From contig NZ_VOSL01000053.1 of the NCBI RefSeq assembly GCF_007997005.1, positions 81,671 through 145,670 of the forward strand: DNA of 64,000 nt, written 5' to 3'. Every line of letters starts with the position of its first letter. The first letter of the stretch is position 1. Under the pieces are notes generated by a model that made no database searches, was not told the DNA's origin, and saw only the letters and a program-made list of their open reading frames with translations. Position numbers and translations under genes: made by a program. Source of the stretch: Lujinxingia vulgaris (lineage in GTDB: Bacteria > Myxococcota_A > Bradymonadia > Bradymonadales > Bradymonadaceae). This document shows positions 47,601 to 54,492 of the stretch, in pieces.

Positions 47601-48608
47601 GGAGAAGCCGTCGGGGCCGGTGATGGTGAGGCGCGGGGACTGGTTGGAGGGCAGGCCGGTCGCAGCGAGCTGAAGCGTGCCTGCGACTTCGTCATAGTCG
47701 AGGGTGACCTCGGAGGTGGTGGTGCTGGCGACGTCGACGGTCTGCGAGGGGGCGTCATAAAACACACCCGCATCTTCGACGCGAGGGCCTGAGACCACAT
47801 ACTCACCGGGCAGAAGACCCTCGACGGGGGCGTGGGGTTGGGCGGTGGTCGAGAAGCCGTCGGGGCCGGTAATGGTGAGCTCCGGGGAGTGGCCTGCAGG
47901 AAGCCCGGTCACGCGGGCTTCGAGAGCGCCGGGGATGATGTCGTAGAGGATGATGACGGTCTCGTCATCGTCGCTGGCGAGCTCGATGGTCTTGGTCTCG
48001 GCCTCGTACCAGTGGTCGCCGTCTTGAACGACCGAGGGGCGAACCTGGTAGGAGGCGGGGGTGAGGTCGGTGAGCTCGGTGGACTCGGTGAGGGTGAGGG
48101 TCTCAAGACCTTCGGAGCGCAGCTCGACATCGGCGGCGACGCCTTCGGGGAGCCCGGAGATCACCACCTCAAGGCTGGCGAGCACGAGTGTATAGTCGAC
48201 GGTGATCGTCCTGGTTTCGCCGGCCGTGATTTCGAGGCCCTGGTTTTCGGCTTCAAAGGTGGAGAGGCCATCGAGGTAAGGGGCTGGTCGGAGCTGGTAG
48301 GAGCCCGGAATTAGAATGATTCGGCCGGAGCTGCCAACGTCGAGGAGGCCCGACGTGCCAAATACCTCCATCTCAGGCCAGGCGCCCTCGGGAAGTCCGG
48401 TGACGGTGACCTCCAATACGCCTTCATGATCTTCGGGCTCGCGGTCCGGGTCGGTGTCCGCATTCGCGTCCGTACCGGTGTCCGGGAGGGTGTGGTCGCC
48501 CGTATCGCTGGTGTCGCGCGCTCTTCGGTTATCACCGCCCTGGTCGCCGCAGCCGAGGGTGAAGAGGGCGAGGAAGCAGAAGAACACGAGTCGATTCAGG
48601 ACAAGCAT
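44688..48608 (-). CDS. Giant lipoprotein: eight beta repeats plus beta-helix
   Basis: A 1306-residue lipoprotein with signal peptide and lipobox TLGC. After an Asp/Thr linker come eight repeats of about 82-90 residues (roughly residues 60-740), each opening like GALEARVTGLPAGHSPELTI and closing near a DYxxVPG turn; they resemble PEGA or carboxypeptidase-regulatory-like beta sandwiches. Residues of about 770-1110 form a right-handed beta-helix of the polymorphic outer-membrane/pectate-lyase type (GLRFTGFHNDHPGAVIQ, DDGGAIYQNASPALVTNT, SGGAIASSTQ). The last ~190 residues (YGFEPFDGHGLGTSYNYGT and a WNDSL end) look like a jelly-roll domain. AAAGG precedes the ATG. Probable adhesin or surface scaffold; ligand unknown. 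Confidence 0.85.
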   Translation of the reverse strand: MLVLNRLVFFCFLALFTLGCGDQGGDNRRARDTSDTGDHTLPDTGTDANADTDPDREPEDHEGVLEVTVTGLPEGAWPEMEVFGTSGLLDVGSSGRIILIPGSYQLRPAPYLDGLSTFEAENQGLEITAGETRTITVDYTLVLASLEVVISGLPEGVAADVELRSEGLETLTLTESTELTDLTPASYQVRPSVVQDGDHWYEAETKTIELASDDDETVIILYDIIPGALEARVTGLPAGHSPELTITGPDGFSTTAQPHAPVEGLLPGEYVVSGPRVEDAGVFYDAPSQTVDVASTTTSEVTLDYDEVAGTLQLAATGLPSNQSPRLTITGPDGFSATARPGDRLNDLATGQYTVSGADVSVAGRIYRAAPLTIDVLSATADATLIYALVPGRLQVSASGHPSHLSPVLTVTGPAGFSTTTSPGGLLQNLEPGNYTLSGAQLGSNGLLYRAEDEVAQVRSEQTTPLSIAYAKVPGDLRVNIEGLPAGLIPGVIVTDPDGQTSPLSVSSTLRAQTPGTHTITAPDVIDGLVIYRAASTSINVRSDELASTTITYEALPGDLSIAATGLPDNANYTLTLQGPSYPSPTPFTNDAFLNDITPGTYTISFNTSTVSPPYYDATYLPTPSSLTIDVSSDATADATVDYASVPGTLHLTHTLPDTGSLTLALSDSTSGVTQQFTLSGSGTTSLTLDPGHFTFAIASNDLGTDEFNNPYYITNLDGFFDISSDDVLSHEIVAPVPTLVWETRDGATGSLREVVGRVIEDSEITFDPSISQLFLDSSITINKALEIIGPGADQLTIEPSADNRAFEINYYGDLTLRGLRFTGFHNDHPGAVIQAHGYLNTYDSLFVDNSSTDDGGAIYQNASPALVTNTRFLNNHSARSGGAIASSTQAYRLRIIKSEFTGNSALDDGGALFYQSDERIYVSASTFTQNTSLSGAGGALFLSEHASTYSQIRDSLFQANSADTLGGATYLGKDTLISNSTFADNTAADEGGAIYFDYPVVASDKTALYELEYSTFSHNTAPNGSALAAACTGSYYDHRVDYLANIFVGNDSLRRCTGGGSARFYSRDHNYDADDQPGALPNPLLPLADNGGPTHTMAIDPAFEAQLSFSALACPSLSFDTSDNTSDQRGVVRPVHYACTIGAYQFGDFDSTISVPEYGFEPFDGHGLGTSYNYGTTITTDAGYTWTLNGVRSEGSYEIDGEGLMLREDGSSIRTVIVDDALVNLYIRYRKAHTSSTPRLIAVAINGTIIEESHFFGTDPYDDTLHTLIIEDLEFTGDITLEILNTSGASNTQIVVDNITWNDSL

Positions 48609-48849
48609 TATGAAACCTTTTCAGAGAACGCGCAGCAGCGTCGCGGACGGTTCGCAAAGTTAAAAAGAGGCGCCGAAGGCGCCATCGTGTCTGTCGGGAT
48701 ATCAGAAACGCAGGCAGAGTTTAAATGGGGAGGAGGGCGCGTCGGGGTGGGGTGGTGTGGTTGATTTGCCTGTCATGTCGGTGGTTTACGCGGGGTTGGC
48801 GTGGCGAAGTGGCGAGCTGAAAGTGACTGAAAATTGGGCCCTCGAAGGC

Positions 48850-49470
48850 GTCGGTGCGCTATCAACTTCTGCTCAAGACGTATGAAGAAACCCTTCCGAA
48901 GACTCCGGATCGCGTCAGGTCATGCAGACACATCGTCTGGACGCTCCGGATCGTTCATCCGCGATATTCAAATGCGTTCGGAAGTGTCCTCGGAGCTTCT
49001 TTGAAGCGCAGCCAGAAGATCGGAAGTGTCCCGAACCTCTGCCTGCACGGACCGCAAAGGTTCGGGACGCTTCCGAACCTTTGTTTGCACGGACCGCAAA
49101 GGTTCGGGACGCTTCCGAAGGTTTCTTTCCCTTTCGAAATGGCGTCTGGAGGGTTCGGATGCCTTATGGCGATTCGCAAAACGCGATCGGAAGCGTTCTG
49201 AAGCCTTCCGCACATGAAAAGTAGCGTTCGGTAGGCTTCGGAACGTGTTCTGCGTTGGCCGGGGAGCGATCGGGAGGGTTCCGAAGGTCATTCTGAGGTT
49301 GGGATTTGTGTTCGGAAGGCTTCGGATCGCTATTCGTAACATGGGAGGACCCGATCGGAAGCGCATAAACGCATGCGGATCGCGTCATCGGTCGATGTTT
49401 CGTTTTGGGCGATCGAGAGGGCGGCCCGGGCAGGTTAGAGGGCCCTATCGGTTCGCGATAGGTCCGGCGC
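48850..49470. repeat. Non-coding region built of decayed ~21-bp repeats
   Basis: About 620 bases with no gene of core-like codon use. Variants of TTCGGAAG and its complement CTTCCGAA recur many times, often 10-11 bases apart. A 42-bp tandem duplication is clearest: GCACGGACCGCAAAGG and following bases at 49045 recur at 49087. The spacing of 42 = 2 x 21 fits an ancestral 21-bp unit. Short frames exist on both strands but overlap each other and repeat (SLPN-type heptads), so I do not call them genes. Confidence 0.65.
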
Positions 49471-49473
49471 GGG

Positions 49474-51105
49474 CTACGTGTTCTTCTTTTTTGTATCGAG
49501 GAGATCTTCTTCTTTCGAGGTCTCGCGCTCCTCATCGACCTGGCGTTCGATGGGGTCGTCGGTGCCGATGTCGAGGACGTCTTCGGTGGGGACGAGGGCG
49601 CCGTGGGGGGCCGCCTCGGAGACGACGCGGTGCTCGGCCGGGGGGTGTGCGTCGGCCATGTTCAGGGTGAAGATCGGGGAAGGCATGCTGATGCCGGCGT
49701 CGTCAAACGCCTCTTTGACCTGGCGGATGGCTTCGCTTTTGACCTTCAGGAAACCGAAGCTGCTCTGGTCGACCCAGCCCGTGATCCAGAGCGTGACGCT
49801 GGAGTCGGCGAGCGTCTCGACGAAGCCCTGGGGTTTGGGTTCCTCAAGCACGCCTTCCAGCCCTTTAAGGGTGGAGACCGCCAGGGAGAGCGCGCCGGCG
49901 AGGGGTTCCTCGGTGCCGATGCCGACGCGGAAGTCGAAGCGGCGGCGGGGGTTGCGGCTGAAGTTGGTGATGTTGCTTTTGAAGACGGTGGCGTTGGAGA
50001 TGCGTACGTGGTTGCCGTCTTCGGTCATCAGGATGGTCTCGCGCATCGTGAGGCGAACGATGCGTCCGATGAAGGATTCGATCTGCACCAGGTCGTTGGC
50101 TTCGAAGGGGCGACGCAGGCTGAGCAGAACGCTGGCCAGGTAGTTCTCGGCGATGTCGCGAAAGGCAAAACCAAGCGCGATGCCGAAGACGCCGGCGGTC
50201 CCGAGCACGGCGCCCACGATGGTGGTGGCGTCGAGGAGCTCCAGGGCGATCAGCAGGCCGCCGATCACCACCACGACGCGCACCGCCTGTTTGATGAGGC
50301 CCCTGGCGAGCACGTTTTTCGTCAGGCGTTCAAAGGGCCACTCCCAGAGCACGAGCACTTTGGAGAGAAACCAGAACACGGCCAGAATGAAGAGCGCGAG
50401 CAGAATGATGGGGAGGCGTCGACCGAGGTCGAGCATGAAGTCGCGGATGCGCTCCCAGGTGGGGGTGAGGCGGTCGGAGACGTCGAGGGCCTCGGCGAGT
50501 TGGTTGTCGACGTAGAGGACACCGGGCATGGCGCCGGCGAGCTCTTCGGCGCGGGTGCTGGCCTCGTTGGTCAGGGCCTGGCCGCGCAGAAAGACGACGC
50601 CGTTTTCGACATGGGCGCGGATGCCCTGCAGGGGAGGGATCTGAGCAAAAATCGCATCCAGGCGCTCCGCGGTGACGTCGTCGGCGGAGAGTCCTTCGAG
50701 CTCGGGGGCTTCGGGCTCGGGGGAGGTCTCTTCGAAATCCTCAAACTCGATGTCGTTTTGCACATACACGACGCCCTCAAAACGGGCGGCGACCTCACCG
50801 GCGAGCTGCTTGTCGAGAGAGGTTGGGACCGCGCCGGCGAGCCTGACAACCCCGGCGCGAACATCGACGACGACGTTTTGAAGGGCGTCGATGGCTTGAA
50901 AGGTACGGCGGATCTGAGCCTGAAGCGCCTCATCGCCGGCGTCTTGTTCGGGAAGGTCGCGCGTCGCGGCGGGCGTCTCCGCGGCTTCGGGCGCGGCTTT
51001 GCCAGCATCCTCCTGGGCGCTCAGCGAGCTCGGGCTGAAGAGCACGAGGGGAAGCAGGAGCAGCGTCAGGTAAAAAGCGATGGGGGCGTGAAAGCGAAGG
51101 ACCAT
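49474..51105 (-). CDS. Mechanosensitive channel with two BON domains (BON-BON-MscS)
   Basis: A 543-residue protein from the ATG at 51105 (GGGAGCT upstream). Signal peptide FYLTLLLLPLVLFSPSSLSA. Two BON domains follow: one at about residues 55-120 (DALQNVVVDVRAGVVRLAGA, VVYVQNDIEF) and one at about 145-210 (LQGIRAHVENGVVFLRGQAL, VLYVDNQLAE). BON domains bind phospholipid. Three or four membrane segments lead to the MscS core VFGIALGFAFRDIAENYLAS, RRPFEANDLVQIESFIG and NATVFKSNITNFSRNPRRR. The acidic C-terminal tail is low complexity. The channel probably responds to membrane tension, with the periplasmic BON pair sensing or binding envelope lipid. Confidence 0.9.
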   Translation of the reverse strand: MVLRFHAPIAFYLTLLLLPLVLFSPSSLSAQEDAGKAAPEAAETPAATRDLPEQDAGDEALQAQIRRTFQAIDALQNVVVDVRAGVVRLAGAVPTSLDKQLAGEVAARFEGVVYVQNDIEFEDFEETSPEPEAPELEGLSADDVTAERLDAIFAQIPPLQGIRAHVENGVVFLRGQALTNEASTRAEELAGAMPGVLYVDNQLAEALDVSDRLTPTWERIRDFMLDLGRRLPIILLALFILAVFWFLSKVLVLWEWPFERLTKNVLARGLIKQAVRVVVVIGGLLIALELLDATTIVGAVLGTAGVFGIALGFAFRDIAENYLASVLLSLRRPFEANDLVQIESFIGRIVRLTMRETILMTEDGNHVRISNATVFKSNITNFSRNPRRRFDFRVGIGTEEPLAGALSLAVSTLKGLEGVLEEPKPQGFVETLADSSVTLWITGWVDQSSFGFLKVKSEAIRQVKEAFDDAGISMPSPIFTLNMADAHPPAEHRVVSEAAPHGALVPTEDVLDIGTDDPIERQVDEERETSKEEDLLDTKKKNT

Positions 51106-51302
51106 GGGCGAGCTCCCGGTCGGGATGCGTTCTGGCGAGTCTGATGACGTGAGAGCTCCACGTATAGGTCCTTCGGGGGAATTGTGCACGGGTGGGTGGA
51201 GAAGGGACGGTGCGGGACCCGGGCCCGGTCGTAAGAAGGCGCCGTGTGAAAGGGGCCGACGCAGACGTCTTCGCACCGTTTAAGGGTGTGGGAAAAAGCG
51301 CA

Positions 51303-52241
51303 CTACTCGACCTTCCGAATCTCTTCCAAAAAGAGCTCCACCGCAGGCTCGAGCGTGGTGAAGTGGTCGCCCTCCAGAAGTTCGACCTTCAAGGGGGCGT
51401 CGAGCCTTTCGGCGATGTGTGCTGCGCTGCGGGCGTAGGTGACGAGCCCGTCGTCGGTGCCGATGTAGGCGATGTGGGGATGGGCCATGTCGTCGATGTG
51501 CGGCGTGAAGATGCGCAGCTCGCGCTCCAGGGGGTTGGAGACGTCGAAGGGGGCGATGTCCTGCCAGCCGTAGAAGGAGTCGGGATGGTAGAGGCCGCCA
51601 GCGCCGCCGGTGAGGCGCACGGGGGCGTCGGGAAGGAGCGAGAGCATCGCCGAGAGGTTCGCGCCGATGCTGTGCCCGAAGGAAAAGACGCGCTCGGCGT
51701 CGATGTCGTCGCGGTTGGCGAGCCAGGCGAGGGCGGCGGCCGCGTCGGTGAGCTCACCGTACATGAACTCGAAGTTACCTGCGTGACCGTTTTCGCCGCG
51801 GTACCAGGGGACGAGCACCGCGTAGCCCGCTTCAAGGAAGGGGCGCGCTTCGTCAAAGTCCGAGGGCCCGAAGGCGAAGCCGCCGTGGAGGTAGACCACG
51901 GCCGGCACCGGTTTCTCTCGCTGCTCGGGGGGCCTGTCCAACGTGCTCGGCATGGCGAGCCAGGCGCTGAGTTTGCGACCCTCGGAGGTGTAGTGCACCA
52001 GGGAGACACCTTTGGGCGGCGCGTGTTCCGTCCATGATTGTGGCGAGGGCTCCGAGATGAGGAGGTTGGTTTGATGGCCCTGCCGCGTCTCCGCAAAGTT
52101 GTAGTCGGAGGAGGGAATAGTTCTCCCCGGCGGCTCACTGTTGGGCTGCGGGCAGGTGGAGCGGCACGCGCTGAGAAAGGTGATGACGAGGGCGGCGAGG
52201 AGAAGAGATGAGCGAGTAAGCGTGTGGGGCGCGGTGGTCAT
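51303..52241 (-). CDS. Alpha/beta hydrolase lipoprotein
   Basis: A 312-residue lipoprotein. The signal peptide ends with the lipobox FLSAC. An alpha/beta hydrolase domain has the oxyanion motif VVYLHGGFAFGPSD, nucleophile elbow FSFGHSIGANLSAM (Ser in G-x-S-x-G), Asp in IAYIGTDDGL and His in LEGDHF, so the triad looks complete. It is probably a periplasmic or outer-membrane-bound esterase or peptidase of the dienelactone-hydrolase/S9-like kind; the substrate is unknown. The C-terminal 60 residues are closely matched by the remnant at 40115-40300. The gene is followed by the BON-MscS gene in the same direction. Confidence 0.9.
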   Translation of the reverse strand: MTTAPHTLTRSSLLLAALVITFLSACRSTCPQPNSEPPGRTIPSSDYNFAETRQGHQTNLLISEPSPQSWTEHAPPKGVSLVHYTSEGRKLSAWLAMPSTLDRPPEQREKPVPAVVYLHGGFAFGPSDFDEARPFLEAGYAVLVPWYRGENGHAGNFEFMYGELTDAAAALAWLANRDDIDAERVFSFGHSIGANLSAMLSLLPDAPVRLTGGAGGLYHPDSFYGWQDIAPFDVSNPLERELRIFTPHIDDMAHPHIAYIGTDDGLVTYARSAAHIAERLDAPLKVELLEGDHFTTLEPAVELFLEEIRKVE

Positions 52242-52406
52242 GAAGGGCTCATAAGGTGGGCTTCGGGACTATTCAATGACGTAAAATACGCGCTGATGCA
52301 TTAAGGCGTGCCTGTGGAGATCGAGGCGATGGCCGAAGATTTGTATGCAGGTCAATAACTGACATAAGGCTACAGTTATAGTGATGACTCAGGTGGGATT
52401 ATGCGG

Positions 52407-52766
52407 TCAAAACGGAGGAGCGCCTGAACGGTCGAGAATCTCATATGTTTCCACGATCGTTTTACCATCGTGAACGAATTTAAGTTGAAGCTGGTTTTCT
52501 GAAACTATGATGAGTTCTTTTGCTTCCCAATTTGGAGTGGCAAAATGTGCGGGATGAGCTGGCCCGCCCTCCGAAGAATAGTACGATTCTTCAAAAGGCA
52601 TTGACTCGCCTACACGTGACACGAGAGGCCGATACTCTTCCGAAACTGGACAGTCGGCATCAGACGAACATGCGCTCAGATAAAGGCAGCTGAGACACAT
52701 GCCGACAGTCCAAAGCAGGAGTGGAGTCTTAAGTGTTCTTTGATGGAGTTTTTTTAGTGTGTTCAC
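52407..52766 (-). CDS. Small lipoprotein, pair member 1b
   Basis: A 119-residue lipoprotein. The signal peptide ends in the lipobox YLSAC. The mature part is short and beta-rich, ending in IIVSENQLQLKFVHDGKTIV then ETYEILD. The piece LKFVHDGKTIVETYEI aligns with HVTYIHDGEQYVDIYNI in the lipoprotein at 53527, so the two are paralogs. It lies 72 bases after a small exported protein gene on the same strand; the same order is seen in the second pair. Function unknown. Confidence 0.65.
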   Translation of the reverse strand: MNTLKKLHQRTLKTPLLLWTVGMCLSCLYLSACSSDADCPVSEEYRPLVSRVGESMPFEESYYSSEGGPAHPAHFATPNWEAKELIIVSENQLQLKFVHDGKTIVETYEILDRSGAPPF

Positions 52767-52838
52767 TGAGAGCGCTCTGGGTTGAAGGTTTGCATCATGT
52801 TTTGTCGCCGGTTGGGACGAACACTTTGTGGTTCAATA

Positions 52839-53147
52839 TCAAAAGTCATAGGTTCCTTCGAAGACGCTGTATGCGTTTGAATTGTTATTGTCGCGAGCAA
52901 AGAAGTGAAATGTCCCCGATGGGGCTTCAGGATGAGGGTTAATTGCTTCCAGATGAAAGGCTGAGTGGGTGTAGCCAGTGTTGTCGCTCTGCACGACGCC
53001 GTCCACTGTCACACTGCTTAGCTGGACTTCCCAGTGCTGAATGTTTGAGATGTTACAATCGGCGTGCGCGGCATCCACAGGCCAGAGGAACGCGGTGAGG
53101 CCCAGTAACGCCATGGCTGTTGCAACGAAATTATGTTGTTTTTTCAT
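52839..53147 (-). CDS. Small exported protein, pair member 1a
   Basis: A 102-residue protein from the ATG at 53147 (MKKQHNF) with AAGGA upstream. The signal peptide ends LWPVDAAHADC, leaving a mature protein of about 75 residues that is rich in His, Asn and aromatic residues (NISNIQHWEVQLSSVTVDG, FHFFARDNNNSNAYSVFEG). No family is recognised. It precedes a small lipoprotein gene; the arrangement is repeated at 53527-54227. An earlier in-frame ATG at 53192 adds 15 residues before the signal peptide and seems less likely. Confidence 0.6.
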   Translation of the reverse strand: MKKQHNFVATAMALLGLTAFLWPVDAAHADCNISNIQHWEVQLSSVTVDGVVQSDNTGYTHSAFHLEAINPHPEAPSGTFHFFARDNNNSNAYSVFEGTYDF

Positions 53148-53526
53148 GCTCAGGTCCTTGTTTGTTGAAATGTAAAAAGGTGCGGGTATCAACGTGTGCC
53201 AGAGCGCTAAGCTCGAACTCGTCCGGCCACATGTGTAGAAAGAGGGAAAAGGCGCGTTCGCCCAGCTTCAACGGGGCGGGATTGTTAGAAGTCCAATCGG
53301 GGAACGCGCTGTATCGGTTCTATCCGTCCGCTCCGCCAAGATAGGCCGGAATGAAGTGATGAACGTGAAGACACGTTCGATAAAACACGATCGGTCTCCC
53401 TATTGCCTGGTGCCGCTCAAAACTTGATACGTTCGCCCTTTGCAAATAGCCAGAAATTGAACCTGACTCATCAGGCGCAACCGTAAGCGTGGATATATGC
53501 GGCTCAAGAAGGCCATGCTTATACAG
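53148..53526. other. Intergenic region between the two small gene pairs
   Basis: About 380 bases without a convincing gene on either strand. It presumably carries the promoter of the first pair. No terminator with a T-run is obvious. Confidence 0.45.
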
Positions 53527-53877
53527 TCAGAGGTATGCGTCCTGCACTTCCGTGATGTTGTAGATGTCGACGTACTGCTCGCCGTCATGGATGTAGGTCA
53601 CGTGAATTTTTTCATCGTCTGTCACGTGAACCGAAATAACCTCGAAGAGTTCGGCAGCGTTCTGGAAATCTTCGGAGGTCGTATTTATAAATGGGTCATC
53701 GGTGGGAACGAGGGGAGTATTATAAATGCCGGCGATCGTGCGAGGTGGGGTAATGTGACCGCAATCGCCAGGCATATCGGAGCAGGCCGGGGTTGCGAGG
53801 CTGGCGACCAATATAACGATGCCAGTAAAAAGGGAGAGAAGAGCATGTTGTTTAAATGCGTGGTTCTGCGGGGTCAT
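53527..53877 (-). CDS. Small lipoprotein, pair member 2b
   Basis: A 116-residue lipoprotein whose ATG overlaps the stop of the gene before it (ATGA at 53874-53877), so it is translationally coupled. The signal peptide has the hydrophobic core LFTGIVILVASLA and lipobox ATPAC. The mature part ends with VISVHVTDDEKIHVTYIHDG and VDIYNITEVQ. It is a paralog of the lipoprotein at 52407 (shared HDG, then a YE/YN-I pattern). Role unknown; lipoprotein partners of small exported proteins can act as chaperones, receptors or immunity, but nothing here decides. Confidence 0.65.
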   Translation of the reverse strand: MTPQNHAFKQHALLSLFTGIVILVASLATPACSDMPGDCGHITPPRTIAGIYNTPLVPTDDPFINTTSEDFQNAAELFEVISVHVTDDEKIHVTYIHDGEQYVDIYNITEVQDAYL

Positions 53878-54227
53878 TGGATTTCTCCTGTTTGCGTAAG
53901 CGCTGGTTGACGCAACGAAGACGTCGATATTTCCTCGCCTTCCCGGGGGCGCAAATAATAAACCAGACTAACCTGAGAGGAACCTAATGATAGGTTCCAT
54001 GTGTTGAATGATCGAGTAAATCCGCCAGAAGTTAGAGCGAGTTCCTGAGCCATAAGGCCGTCACTTCCGGGTTCTGGAGAGAGCTCAAGGATTGCAAGAT
54101 CAACGCGCACAGAACACGCTGTGTCGGCGTGAGCAGGGTTGGTGCCTGAAAGCGCTGAGGTGAAAGCCAGGGTGGCGAGGCCGAAGAAGAAGGGGGCGGC
54201 GAGTGCGCGGGGATGTAGTTGGGGCAT
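53874..54227 (-). CDS. Small exported protein, pair member 2a
   Basis: A 117-residue protein from the ATG at 54227 with AGGAG upstream. The signal peptide ends near GTNPAHADTAC. The mature part of about 80 residues has strands such as VRVDLAILELSPEPG, FTRSFNTWNLSLGSSQVSLV and YYLRPREGEEIS. Like the gene at 52839 it starts with a short Cys-containing segment and is followed by a small lipoprotein gene, although its sequence is too different to prove homology. A strong terminator lies to its right, on the other side of its promoter region. Confidence 0.6.
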   Translation of the reverse strand: MPQLHPRALAAPFFFGLATLAFTSALSGTNPAHADTACSVRVDLAILELSPEPGSDGLMAQELALTSGGFTRSFNTWNLSLGSSQVSLVYYLRPREGEEISTSSLRQPALTQTGEIQ

Positions 54228-54437
54228 CGATAGTGCTCCTAGAGGATGATGTGTTCGGGGGATGAAGTGTGAGGACATGGGGATTGTGATTCAAGGTATG
54301 CGCGAAGATTTTCGGCGCGGGGCATCGCGTGTTTGGGCGGAGATTGGAGGTAGGGGGGGCGGGGAGTGAAGTCAGGTGAAGGGCGTGTGGGGGAGAAAGC
54401 GCGATGCGTTTTGAGTGAGATTTATGGTTTTCGCAGG

Positions 54438-54475
54438 CAACAAAAAAGCCGCCCCGGAGGGCGGCTTTTTTGTTG
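54438..54475. terminator. Bidirectional terminator
   Basis: A 17-bp perfect stem (54438-54454 with 54459-54475) around CGGA has an A-run in its left arm and a T-run in its right arm. On the minus strand it lies directly after the giant lipoprotein gene ending at 54493 and is its likely terminator. Confidence 0.9.
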
Positions 54476-54492
54476 GTGTATGAAGTAACGAA

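Noticed and set aside
49045..49120. Possible CRISPR array
   Set aside because: Only two 42-bp tandem copies are adjacent without spacers, and no cas genes are near.
48854..49535. Several 60-140-codon frames in the repeat region
   Set aside because: They overlap each other on both strands, consist of the repeat unit read in different frames and have no ribosome binding sites.
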